A DNA stretch of 64,000 bases from Hofstenia miamia. Lineage: Eukaryota; Xenacoelomorpha; Acoela. Positions 35,458 through 47,386 of the stretch are shown in pieces. Position numbers and translations under genes: made by a program. The DNA lies in the NCBI GenBank assembly GCA_004352715.1, contig SCFE01000023.1, positions 1,216,905 to 1,280,904 on the forward strand, in the 5' to 3' direction. Position 1 is the stretch's first letter. Every line of letters starts with the position of its first letter. The notes beneath the pieces are model-generated. The model did no database searches. It had not been told where the DNA came from and was given only the letters and a program-made list of their open reading frames with translations.

Positions 35458-36887
35458 CTTTCAATTTGTGACATTAAAATGTTATGCATCTTCAAACCAC
35501 TGCCGGATCAATGTAATGATCAATATGCAAAGCCTTGAAAAAAAACAAATACCGACAAAGTAGGCATGCTTTGGAAAAAATATTCTGAAATGTGTATGCC
35601 TTAATTTAAAGATGTGTTAAACATTCATATTCTGAAAAATGCATCAAGGAGGATATGTAAGCACTACTGTCTTAAAGTTCAAACTTTGGTAATTAGTATT
35701 TTCATTAATCAATTTGATAATTTAGAGTAAGTCTCCCAGAATTATACAATACTGAAATCATTTATTTAGTAATGCCTATTAAATATATTGCCTCCTAACA
35801 TTAAACTACCTAAGAATTATTAAATTTTTTATGGCTTCCTAAAGACTTTTTAAAAGCCAATAATTTCTGAGCAAATATATTTACCTAAAATCTCAAAGCA
35901 ACACAATATAGAAGAGTATGTGGTCTCTTTCTTCATTTTCGTTCTCTTTCTAAAACCCGGCACATCTCAATGGGCTTGAGTGGGCTATCTATCAGTTAAC
36001 GCTAATTGTTGCTCCATAGGCTTTCGACCTCCTGATTACCTCAACTTTAGGAATAGAAAGGATTGAAACATTTTATCAAAAAAAAGAATTTTCAATAATT
36101 AATAGTTAATTTTTTAGTTACTTTAGGCACAGAAATACGCTTTAGTACTAATGTTCCGAACCTTGCACTCTAGCACATTAATTCATGCATGTGTTCATGC
36201 TTCAGGATTTGTAATTTTCATAGTAGGCTTGGAGAAAATTTCTCCAAATGTGGAGAATAGTTTGTATTTTTAAAAGGAGAAAGGCGTTTAGGTTAACTAC
36301 TCAACAGCATCCTGGTTCCTAGATACTTTGCCATAGCACAATATTGAAGCATTGTAATAAAAAAATTTATCAAGAAATATATCGCTGGAACGTTACAATC
36401 AAACTTAATTTTACCTGCCAACATCTATTTTCTTAAAAATTCTGCACAAAAGAACTGGACAGGATAAAGTGTGCGTAGAATTTTCAGATCACTTGTTGGG
36501 AAGAAACAGTAGTTACTACACATTTATTATATCTCGTTAAAAATAAATACGATTTTGCCGAATTCGAGTTGATATAGTACAAAATTCAACTAAATGCAAT
36601 ACAAGGCCTAATAAAGTGTAATAGGGAAAACTTGAATAATAATCTCCGGCATTTAAAACTACGTTTATTCATTTCAAATCCAGTTAGTTCTATTGTTTTG
36701 TAGTTTGATTCATTCATTGAAAATGAAAATTAATTGATACAATAAATTCAAAAACTTCCAAATGATATCTATCCAACCATACAATTGCAGTAGAATTATT
36801 AGTTTGTTTATCTCTTTTTAATAGATTTAAAAGAAGAAAATCTTTAAGCTTTAAAAAGCTCTGCTCCGTTTGTGGTGGCTATATACA
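34671..36887. other. Non-coding stretch with one (AT)n microsatellite
   Basis: An AT run lies at about 35420-35448, preceded by ACACAC. No gene, MITE or LINE fragment seen. Confidence 0.45.
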
Positions 36888-36895
36888 GTGGCGTA

Positions 36896-37133
36896 CGCAG
36901 GGGGGGGGCGGACATGGTGGAATGTCCCCCCCCCCCGTCAGGTTTCCAAATTTGATTTTGACTGGATAAATCAAAAAATTTTTCGTAAAAAATAGAAAAA
37001 TTTAAAATCTAGTATCGTTAAATCCATTTTTAAGGTCTAGTTTCTCCATATTTCAAAATTTTTCCCAGGCCTTCGCCCCGCATTGGGTAGTGACGATGAT
37101 GCCCCCCGTCAGAAAATCCTGGGTACGCCCCTG
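36896..37133 (-). mobile_element. hAT-like MITE, CAGGGGCGTA family, copy D (inverted)
   Basis: 238 bp, same orientation as copy B. Ends CAGTGGCGTACGCAGG and CCTGGGTACGCCCCTG. Flanks GCTATATA and TCTATATA agree at seven of eight. Contains long G and C tracts next to the left end (36901-36938). Interior blocks match copies A-C. Confidence 0.85.
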
Positions 37134-37141
37134 TCTATATA

Positions 37142-38100
37142 GTTGTCGTTCTGGTGTGAGCCATGTCACCCTAATATTACCCTTCCCCACGTAGGTTCTT
37201 ACATTCACTTAACAAACTTAGGTTAACCTTTTAATGAGTGCCAGATAATTTGTAGTTTATTTTGTTGAATAAAATATTTTCAGTATTTGCGGATTACAAA
37301 AGGTACATTAAACCCGAATGTAATGAGAAGTTTACAGATATAATTTTTAGACGGCGTGTATAAGATGTACCCCGAACTTTCAAACAAAATTTTAGATTCA
37401 GAGGTGCCACTTATACACGAGGATTTACGGCAATTTCTTTGATTTTTGATAACAGCATTGATTTCATTTCAACAGTTCTCGATTCATCTCATACCGGTAA
37501 AATTTAATCAGTGTTTAAACATCTAAAACACATCGCTCCACCTGACTCAATTCAGCAGGGTGCTGCTGTGCGCTGCTTAGAATTTTAAATTTGTTGTGTA
37601 TGCAGCACAACACATTTTGGAGCATAAAGATCCATGGCCACAAAATGTACGATTTTGCTTTTACAATTATTATTACTTATTGCAAGTAAATAATGGACAC
37701 AGAATTCCATTAGTTCATTTCATTTGAATGCACTCACACAATATTCTTGAAATATAGCAGGTTCATTTTTTAAATCTAGTAAGCAATTATTTTCATCACA
37801 AAGTCTAAATTTGGGTTTAGCTGTCCCATAGTTTTACAAAGGTTTAATATATCTTCATTAGCACATTTTTAGCAGATATGTAAGTGCATCTGGGTAATCA
37901 TGTGTAATGACTTGGGTTTTCATTTATGCCGGTGCTTGGGTGGGTCTTTGCATTAATCAGTTCGATGAAATGTGTTGGTTTATATTTTCAAGCAAACTTA
38001 AGTTTGTGTGTAGGCTTAATATTGAACTCCTAACAAAGAAAAATCTTGTTGAGGTTGATAAATAAGAATAGCTTATTTTTATTTTAACAATTCTTTTCAT
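37142..38100. other. Non-coding stretch
   Basis: No gene recognised. Confidence 0.4.
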
Positions 38101-38104
38101 ATGA

Positions 38105-38345
38105 TAAAAAAGGACCAAAATTACAAACATTTCAGAAGAAAAATTTAAAAAATTTTATTATCCAAACAATCACTATTAGGAATATCAAACAAATTAAGCG
38201 CATGGACAGATTTCATTTGACATTACGCCCTTTAAGTAAGTGTGCATATTTTTAATTTTGTAAATATACATGTATAGTAGCTTGAAGTATTTGTTTGTTT
38301 TTTTTATTTTAATAAGCAATAAATTTGTTTGACTCTTATTATACA
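38105..38345 (+). pseudogene. LINE 3' end fragment (family 1)
   Basis: Reads YKHFRRKI, a stop, then LSKQSLLGISNKLSAWTDF before the final stop. This matches YKHFKKKIKQFLLSRQTLLG and NKLNAWSNYF at the end of the copy at 7490-8250. The 3' UTR ends GCAATAAATTTGTTTGAC near 38335. Only about 240 bp of the element remain. Confidence 0.72.
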
Positions 38346-38408
38346 CGATAAAATGTTCGTACATATTCTTCAACTTATTTTTTTGTAGATCATAATATTC
38401 CTACCCCC

Positions 38409-38440
38409 TTAAGACACAATGTGTACAATTGTACACATGG
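38409..38440. other. TTAA next to a 20-bp perfect palindrome
   Basis: TTAA at 38409-38412 is followed by a perfect palindrome centred on GTGTACAATTGTACAC (38419-38438). A weaker related motif, TGTGTACAAATGTACA, lies near 38753. The layout recalls the left end of the piggyBac-like MITE at 15638, but no right end could be paired. Confidence 0.35.
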
Positions 38441-38879
38441 TAGAAATGAGATTTTAACTGAAATATGAATTTATATTCAACCTTGAATATCTTTGTTTAT
38501 TAAATTAGGGTACTTTTCGTTATCTTAAGATTTACTTGGTCTAAATATTGGTTTTTTGGTATAATTAGCATTCTGCAAAATGAAGATTATGGTGAAATTA
38601 GTTGAATTGGAGTTATTCACAAATCGTATCATAGCTTCACAAGATGATTTCAATGTCATAATTCATAAGACACTCTAAGTAAAATGTTTTCAACAAAAAT
38701 AAGTCATTAAAATATTATGACTTTAATGCAAAATTACATGATTAAGTCAAAATGTGTACAAATGTACAAAGTCAATTTCAATGAAAATATTAACAACAGA
38801 AAAAATTTCTTAATGTCATCAGAAGCAATTGAGACTACAAGTGCTAACGCTGAGCCACCATATAAATATGTTTTAGCAC

Positions 38880-39320
38880 TTGTTCAATCGCAGTATTGAC
38901 TTAGACTTCTCAACATTTTTCAAAATCTCTAACAATACTACCGGTCGACATAGATTTTTCATTCCAACGAGATCCAATATTATCAAAGGATATCACAATT
39001 ATTTCTCCTGTGTGATTTACACTGTTAATTATCTAATGAGAAATACAGATATTCGACGTTTGATTATTTCACCGGAAAAATTGAAAACACAGTTTCGCTC
39101 CTTTTTTTATGATAAATTGGATGCTTTCGATATTAACAATTCATGTACTTTTTCACATGTTGTGGATGGTCTAATTGCCGATCATTCAGGCCCATCATTT
39201 GACTACCATTTGTATATTTTTATTTATCACTGTTTATGTAATTCCAATATTTTTGGTAATCATAGTCAAATAATAATAATACAATGTTGTGTTGGTTGTG
39301 GAAAAACGGCCTGCTATTAA
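38880..39320 (+). pseudogene. Possible LINE RT C-terminal fragment of another family
   Basis: A 146-codon frame. The order STFFKISNN, GRHRFFIPTRSNIIKGYHN, YFS, then LKTQFRSFFYDKLDAF and NNSCTF resembles LINE C-termini with the layout RGH-x-P-NIRK-FFSNR-WNSL-FK-L and a final CT motif. Trp-Asn of the usual WN-L box is replaced, so decay is likely. The frame may begin in another frame upstream. It could also be chance, and I give it moderate weight only. Confidence 0.4.
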
Positions 39321-40140
39321 CCTATGTTCCAGCTAGAGTTCGTATTTAAACGAATGCCTCTAAAACTGCTACCTTTCTACAATTATGTCAAACAGATTCC
39401 TTCCATTGTTTTAAACATGTTGGTCCCCATTTATCCATTGTTTGTCTATGAGTATGATCAATGCCTTCTTTAATGATGGCCTTGTGGTTTGTAATAGTAA
39501 AAATAATAATGAAACTATAAATTTAAACGAAAAGCAGAAATCTGTTGCAAAGTTTTGATCAGGTATTCAGTATTAAGTAATAATAAATTCCTTCTGCCTC
39601 ACTTCTGAACACTTACGAGAATCGCATTTGCTTCCAAATCAAGTAGGACCTAAATGGGCATTTTAATGATCCGTCGAACAAATCCTAATGTTATGCAAGT
39701 AATGAGGTGTAAATTTGAAAGTTTAGATAGATGTCTTCAAACTTAATAATCTTGGTGTCCTTTTAAAAGAACAAGCCGTGTTTGTACATTTTCAAAGAAT
39801 TGCTTCCAAGCCTATTCTTTAATTCCTGGGCTATGGACACATCTGGTGGTGATCATGCTTCAATGTGATATGGAATATTAGTATGGAAGTGTATTGCTGT
39901 GCAGGAAGTATTTGAAAAGATGAACTATTTTTCTTTAAAAATTCTTCTATATCTAATGTTCATGCAATTAAGGCTTAGTGGCAATCAGAGAAACAACTAA
40001 TATTAACAGTTTTTTTTACCTGTGATTATTATTATTATTATTATTATTACATAAATTAAAAAATCTTTAATAGACATTCTTAAGGACAATAACGTACTAC
40101 ACTCATTCAAAAATTTTGCATAGCTCAAGAAGTCACACAC
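39321..40140. other. Non-coding stretch with a short (ATT)n run
   Basis: ATT run at about 40025-40049. Several short fragments look as if they were once coding, but no family is recognisable. Confidence 0.35.
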
Positions 40141-40149
40141 ACGCACACA

Positions 40150-40260
40150 AAAATTTATATTATACATATTTTATTATTAGTATTTTGAAAATACATGTAT
40201 TTGTAGTTTGTAGCTTTTGTACTAGTTTACAGCAATAAATTTGCATTGACTCTTATAGAA
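40150..40260 (+). pseudogene. LINE 3' UTR remnant (family 1)
   Basis: ATACATGTATTTGTAG followed by GCAATAAATTTGCATTGAC then TCTTAT repeats the 3' terminus of the family 1 copies at 38105 and 7490. No coding sequence is legible upstream. Confidence 0.55.
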
Positions 40261-41372
40261 ACACATTATTTTATATGTTATTAGAGAGAAGCTTGAAGTC
40301 ATCTAACATATTCTCTTTTACTAACATAGCACTGCATATATTAAGCCCAGACTTTTGATATATGATGAATTCTTCATATTTTAATGTATTATATTCTTCA
40401 AACGAAACCTAGAAAATCGGACAAACAATTATAGAGTGCAACATGCATTATAATATAAATGGGGAAAATAGAAAGGCCAATTAAAGATCAAATTTGTTTC
40501 TTTTCAATTTTTATATCACTCTAAGCAGGTAAGCTAACAAATATTTTTTTGCTTAAATTTTCCATAAGGAAAATGTTTGTGGTGTGGGTATCTCTAGTCT
40601 CAGGGTTGAAAAAGGCGTTCTTTTCAGGTAAGTTGCTTCAAATGTTTCTTAGGAAAGAAGCGTTTTAAAAGAGTTTCAGCTATTTTTAAATATGGAGCTA
40701 AGCACAGAAAACTCAATTCAGATATTAACTCAAATATGGATTATAAACTAAAACTCAAAAAATGGATATAATGTAGTACCACTGGTTCAAATCACTATTT
40801 CTGACATTGCCTTCGATCATTTTTAAATAAGTTTAGTTCCCACAGTTTAGCCAATCACTGGTGCCAAGGTACTAACAACCGTAATGGTGGAAATTATTAA
40901 GTAAGAAACAAGGTAGTAACACTATTGAAATGGTTTATTAGAATAACACATAATAATAATCACAAGGATTTAGAAGAAAAATTTAATGGTTTTTGAAGAC
41001 TTGTTGAAATGTTTAGAAATGCAAAGATAATCTGTGAATTAGCAACATTTTATAGCAGTGTTTTCTAAATATAATTGACTAGCAAGGTATACTACTTTTT
41101 GTGGAACTGCTATTAAAACTTGAAAACGAGCTGGACATTTAAGACTTGCGTCCGAACTCCAAAAGAAATGAATAAAAATGTATGGAATTTTTTTAGAAAT
41201 TTTCAGCAGAAAATCAATTAATTTTACTTTTCCAATCTTGCAGGAGTAGATGCTAAGAGGCTTGAAATTTACTTGAGTTACAATTACATTGAATTTTTAA
41301 TGGGATTGCATAAAATGCAGACAAGGTGTTTGACAATCAACATTTAGTAACTATAAAAAAGTACTTTCGGCC

Positions 41373-41408
<36 letters not shown>

Positions 41409-42126
41409 ACGTCACCGTCAAAATGTTAACAGAATTAAATATTTGTAAAAATTAAATTTATTTTAAATTTAATTGTGACAAACGAAACTAGTCTGTTGAA
41501 CTTTTTGACGTTGAATCGAGATCAAACTGAGTTTAGTTCTGTCCCGGCAGAAATTTAACCGCGCAATCTACCTGTTGGCCAACTACCAAATTATAAAACA
41601 GGCTAGTTACCTTTGAAATTTAAAAAAGAAAAGTCTGATTAATGGACTTAGAAAGTCGCCAAAATTTTGTGACACACAGACTTGAAAAAAATCAAGTAAG
41701 GAAAAATAATGGACAGTCAGTTAATAAAAAATCTCTTAATTTACTTACATTTAACTAAATATTTACATAGTTTACTTTTAACTGTTTAAGAAATTACTTG
41801 TTCGGACTTACTTGCTTTTCTAAGTTAACAATCATGGTGTGATTATCGTATTTACTCATTTACATTTATTTATTCGACAGTGTCTTTGTGTTTAGATATG
41901 CAAGTTAAAATCAACTTTATTTACTCTATCTTATTTTTATTCTGTTGTTTAAATTAAGAAAGATGCAAGCCTAAATAATTTAGTAATGCCTTCGCCAAAT
42001 TAACAACAGGAGACTAAGGTCATCCTTCATTTAGGTTAAATTGTTAGGAGTTTTAATTCACTTACATTATCATTCTTTTTGCATTTACAGAAGTTAATAT
42101 GAATGCGTTCAAAAACGAATTTTTGT

Positions 42127-42166
<40 letters not shown>

Positions 42167-43097
42167 CATATATATATATATACATGCATATATATATATA
42201 TATACATATATATACATATATATATATATATGTAGTGGTAATGCTTCTTTATGAATGCTTAGTTGAGAATATTTAATAAGTCAAATGAAGGAATAAATTG
42301 TTTTATCCTTTATCTTCTTTGAGCTATTAAATCTTTGCTTCTAGATTTACTTAGAATCGTAGTTGTTCATCGTTTATTAAATGTTTAAATTTTTCTACTG
42401 TTTTTGATTAGACAAGCAATTAAAGATTTACTAAACTATCTGAATGATTTTAGGGTTAAACATTCGTTGTTTAAGTTTAAGAATAAAGCTTAAATAACAC
42501 AGCATCTCCGGTCAAGAGACCATATTAAAATCTTATTCGTTTTTTCTAAATATTAGATAAACGGCAACTCCAGTAGGGTTAGACTATAATGAAGTAATCT
42601 AATTTATGAGATAATGGTATTGTAAAGTATAATAAACTTAATTCATTTGCTGACCACTTACATGCGGAACATTTAATAAGTCCAATAACATAGTTAAACA
42701 CTAATGCAGTAAATAGGATTAGAGGTAGCTCTAAGATGAGAGTGCAAATAAAACACATCAACTAACACAGCCCCGTGATGGGGCTGTCACTTTGTTTGTG
42801 TTTCTACTTCTCATAGTGGCCATCTTTGTGAGATAAGTCATCAATGAAGACAAGATAAGAAATCTTTATAGAGTAGTTTTCGTTTAAGAAATAGACAAGT
42901 CCAGGGCTGAGCTACGTCATACCTAGCAACAACAAATGCCATTGTAATTATGTAGGTCAAGCAATGGCTCCATCGTAGACTGTCACCATAAATGTGAAAG
43001 AAGATATGACTGTCTGAGAATATGCACTACGCCAGTACAATATTTGTAAAATATTTAGTTGAAACAAAGCCCAAACGCTTTGGTTCATCCATAATGC
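40261..43097. other. Non-coding stretch with (AT)n and mixed AT/ACAT microsatellites
   Basis: AT run at about 41378-41406 and a compound AT/ACAT run at about 42127-42232. No gene or element recognised. Confidence 0.45.
42127..42232. repeat. Compound (AT)n/(ACAT)n microsatellite
   Basis: About 105 bp of AT dinucleotides interrupted by ACATACAT and GCAT units. Confidence 0.9.
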
Positions 43098-43105
43098 GTA
43101 TGTAC

Positions 43106-43467
43106 CAGACTTGTCAACGAGCCGAGCCGAGCTTGAGCACAGTATCTGATATACAACGAGCCCAAAACGAGCCTATTTTAGGCAAAGCAAGTTTATAGTT
43201 CTGCTTGTTAATTTGATTATGGAGATTTTTCTTATTTTTTGCAGTCAGTATGCCTTTCCTATAATCTTATTTAAGAAATGTTTATTAAATAATAGGAAGA
43301 GCTATATAAAAAATTCTTTGAGTACAATATTTTTAAAAAAAATACTCAGATAAAACGAGCCTCATTCAAAGATTTTATGTGGCGAGCAGAGCTGAGCCGA
43401 ACTTACACAAAATTTAAACGAGCCGAGCTGAGCCGAGCTTGGAAATGTCGGCTCGTTGACAAGTCTG
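43106..43467 (+). mobile_element. hAT-like MITE, GAGCC-rich family, copy 5
   Basis: 362 bp, the longest copy. Ends CAGACTTGTCAACGAGCCGA and TCGGCTCGTTGACAAGTCTG are perfect inverted repeats. Flanks GTATGTAC and GTATGTAT match at seven of eight. The interior is very close to copy 4 and to the reverse of copy 2. Confidence 0.88.
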
Positions 43468-43475
43468 GTATGTAT

Positions 43476-45555
43476 TCATAGTAGATTATCAAATTTTTCT
43501 CCACAATGTTTACATAATTTTGCTAGGAATGTAGCAACTTGAGTGAAAACTACATACATTGCAATTTTTGCATTGTTTTTATATGTATAAGCTTGTTTTG
43601 ATATATTTCACATATTGGATTAATAGTCATGCAAACAATTGTAATGTTCTGCAAGTTCCAACCAAGACTCTCTGAATGAAGGAATTCACATTTGAATACG
43701 TTTGAGCGCAAAACTTTCCTTTTGAAAATGTTTTCTTTGGTCAATTTGACAGTTTAAATGAGTGATGAAATAAATATACCATGAAATTCTGTATTCCATA
43801 AACTTCATTAAACATAGTTTCCGTTCTTTATCATGTCTTAGAGATCTACATTGCTTTCTTTAGATTGCTGGAAACTGAATGACTACCATTTAAAGTATTT
43901 TTCCATTAGTAAACTATTACATATGTTGCATATTATCATGTAACACTAATTTTCTGATTTTAATAATTCATCATATAGCCTTCCAATGCTTTATTCCTTG
44001 TTACTCTAGTAATTTGAACATAACAGAATAGCATTTCATTGGTCACAGTTTATGTGATCAATTTTCAAATACCTGCACCAATTTTAAATTATAAAGCTTT
44101 AATGAAATTTATTTCTTGATGCAATCATTTGTATGCAACATTTTTGTAAATTTCATGTTGTTTGCTCACTTTTAGATATGCCAAATGCCATAATCATTTG
44201 CTAACCATCCACTTAACTCTAGAAGTTTATTGCATTCAAAAAATTTCAGCACTCACTGAGAAAATGAAATGTCTTTGAACAAATTTCTCAAAATATGATA
44301 TTGCAAAACAACTGGGTTAGTTGAGCTAGTATTATTGAAGACGTCTCAATTTCTTATGATTTGCACTGAAGATTCACGCTTTAATCATATAATCCCTGAA
44401 ATATGAACATTCCTGAATGAATGGTTGGTTACAATGGTGGAAAGCACGTTTTGCCATTACCTTCCTAATGTATGTCAGGCTGAAATATATTCCACTGGAT
44501 ATTTTTGAAATTTACATCTCCAAAAATGTCGTAAATGTGGCTAGAATGAGTCAGTAATTTGGACATAGGCTGACATTATGAAAATCTAGTCAAAGTCCAA
44601 AAATGCAAAGCCTGGCGAATTTAATTGTTTGGTGCAAACCAGAAATGGGAACATTTACACTCAACCTATGCTGATTCATAGAACTAGTTATATATGTACA
44701 ATCTCTTGAGAAATTTAAGGTTGTGCTTACTCATGTCAAAATAATTGTAAAAGGCACATTTTTTAACCAAAATTCTAAATAGAGAAGTAAAAAGAAATGT
44801 CTTTAACTCATTATTACTGCACATATATGTTAATTTCTCAACAAGTATTTTGCCTATCAATAATGGCTTCCAATGCTAATCTTAGCCTTTCACAGACTCA
44901 TGTCCAGCATAAATCATTTTTATCATAAATAATTTTAAAAATTTGTTTTCATTGTAGACATTTCACACTAGAATGTACATTAACCACGTCAGTGTTCAAT
45001 ACTAAACTTAGTATTTATTATAAACTTGTCTACAGCATGCCCCTGCAGAGACAAATTAGCACTTTTTCTAGGTGTGCATTAAAGTAATGAATATTTGTTA
45101 GTTTCACTACCCACAACTTTTCCTTCAAGTTTCTGTTAGCTTTAGATTTGAAATTATTGCAATTACATTGTGATGACAAGCAAGAAAAACTCAATAGTTC
45201 AGTTTCTTCTTGTAATACATGATGATGATACATTAGATGACCTCATAATTGCTTTGAAAATATATCTAGGTGCATATTTGCTATTTATATTCAAACTTTA
45301 TATTAAAATTTATTTTTTGTCATTAAAAAAATATTTCTTAATTAGTACTAAATTTAGGACTCTGTGACTGTATTTAACTCATTGACTCATATCTTGAAAT
45401 ATATTTACCAATAACATGTTGAGAAAAAACTGCATTTTTTACCAATCTATCCTTAACCAAATTTGGGCATAATTTTGTAATTATCATTTGTTATATATTT
45501 TAAAATTTTGTGGAATTCGTCTTGCTGAGGCCTTGAAATATCCACAATTTGGAGT
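43476..45555. other. Non-coding stretch
   Basis: No gene recognised. Frames of 60-67 codons near 43550 and 45030-45367 carry no motif. Confidence 0.4.
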
Positions 45556-45556
45556 T

Positions 45557-45559
<3 letters not shown>

Positions 45560-45589
<30 letters not shown>

Positions 45590-46136
45590 NNNNNNNNNNN
45601 NNNNNNNNNNNNNNNNNNNNNNNNNNNNNNNNNNNNNNNNNNNNNNNNNNNNNNNNNNNNNNNNNNNNNNNNNNNNNNNNNNNNNNNNNNNNNNNNNNNN
45701 NNNNNNNNNNNNNNNNNNNNNNNNNNNNNNNNNNNNNNNNNNNNNNNNNNNNNNNNNNNNNNNNNNNNNNNNNNNNNNNNNNNNNNNNNNNNNNNNNNNN
45801 NNNNNNNNNNNNNNNNNNNNNNNNNNNNNNNNNNNNNNNNNNNNNNNNNNNNNNNNNNNNNNNNNNNNNNNNNNNNNNNNNNNNNNNNNNNNNNNNNNNN
45901 NNNNNNNNNNNNNNNNNNNNNNNNNNNNNNNNNNNNNNNNNNNNNNNNNNNNNNNNNNNNNNNNNNNNNNNNNNNNNNNNNNNNNNNNNNNNNNNNNNNN
46001 NNNNNNNNNNNNNNNNNNNNNNNNNNNNNNNNNNNNNNNNNNNNNNNNNNNNNNNNNNNNNNNNNNNNNNNNNNNNNNNNNNNNNNNNNNNNNNNNNNNN
46101 NNNNNNNNNNNNNNNNNNNNNNNNNNNNNNNNNNNN

Positions 46137-46166
<30 letters not shown>
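45560..46166. repeat. (AT)n microsatellite containing an N gap (45590-46136)
   Basis: AT dinucleotides run up to the gap on both sides, so the 547-bp gap probably lies within, or was caused by, the repeat. Long open frames across it are artefacts. Confidence 0.9.
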
Positions 46167-46168
<2 letters not shown>

Positions 46169-46339
46169 GCTCTAGATATTATGGGATTTGCATCCACTGC
46201 CAGCACTTTCCGATTTTCTATAGTATCCAACGCATTTTTGATTGAATTCCAGAATAATTCATTTTATCAAAAAAATTTTACATTGCGCATTTGGAATAAG
46301 GATTTAATTTCTAATGTATGAGTTTCAAGTTTTTTCAAA

Positions 46340-46340
<1 letters not shown>

Positions 46341-46375
<35 letters not shown>

Positions 46376-46406
46376 TAAATAAGAAGAGTAATATATATAT
46401 ATATAT
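46341..46406. repeat. Two (AT)n runs with a duplicated flank
   Basis: AT runs at about 46341-46372 and 46391-46406. Each is followed by TTCATAAATAAGAAGAGTAA, so a short unit including part of the AT run has been duplicated in tandem. Confidence 0.85.
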
Positions 46407-46824
46407 TCATAAATAAGAAGAGTAATTTTTCTTAGATTTTCATTTATGAAAATTTCATTTTCGTTTTTCAATTAGAAAATTATTTTGTATGAATTTTGGA
46501 TGTTGTAATCAAACTTTAAATATAAATATGCAACAGAATGTCATGTATTAAGACGCAAAGTGCTAAATATAAACCTAATTATTTATTTATCCTAGTAGAG
46601 AGCTAGATCAAAAGTTTTTTCCCTGTATATTATTTGTATCATCTATAAACTAATGATACAAAAAAGTTTAATCTTTTTTGTGATTTTCATATAGTAATGC
46701 CAAATCATTTTGATGGTTTTCATTGGCTGTTAGTTAGTCGCAGGGAAACACAAAGAAACTAATGGCACAGCCAAAAATGACTTAAAACGACTGTTGGAAA
46801 ATCTTTTAGAAAAACTCAATTTAG

Positions 46825-47386
46825 ATGGCTAAAAGTATGATTAAAAGGTACTTTTATTTTTATGTTATTATGTTATTATGTGCGTGCTTCAAAAACTTTC
46901 GCTTAGATAGCATTATTGGAAACAATAATAGTTCACAATTAGTATATAAAATTAAGCATATTTGTTTAAGTAATACAAGCCACATTTTTATAAGTGAAAT
47001 TGCTAAGATGTTTTGCTACATTTCTCGGAAAATTAAATCTTTCTACATAAAGTTGAAGTTGTTGCAGGCAGGTGATGTTCACTTAAATCCAGGTCCCAAA
47101 ATCTTGGACAGCAGTCAAATAAAACTTCTTTCAAAAAATTTTAGAAACAATATTAAAATCGCCTACTTGAATACACGTAGCATTCCAGCCCATCAATATG
47201 AATTGAAAGAATTGCATTTGATGCTTGATTGTAACACAATATTTGCATTCACAGAAACTTGGCTGAACATCCACACTCCTAATGATTTGTTTAATTTCAA
47301 TAAATCTAACTTCACAAGTTTTTGTAAGCACAGAGGCTCCAAAGGCGGTGGATTAATGCTATTAATACCTAGCTTCATGAACCCTA
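46825..47386 (+). pseudogene. CR1-like LINE polyprotein, N-terminus and endonuclease start (cut by a gap)
   Basis: The frame from ATG 46825 is open for 187 codons up to the N run. Residues 1-25 are hydrophobic and cysteine-containing. Residues 83-91 are GDVHLNPGP (47071-47097), a 2A-like motif of the kind found before the endonuclease in some CR1-clade LINEs. The apurinic endonuclease domain begins directly after it: KIAYLNTRSIPAH near residue 112, the acidic FAFTETWLN near 138, and RGSKGGGLMLLI near 170. No in-frame stop is seen, so this piece may be intact, but its RT part is not continuous with it here. Classed as pseudogene because the element is interrupted. Confidence 0.75.
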
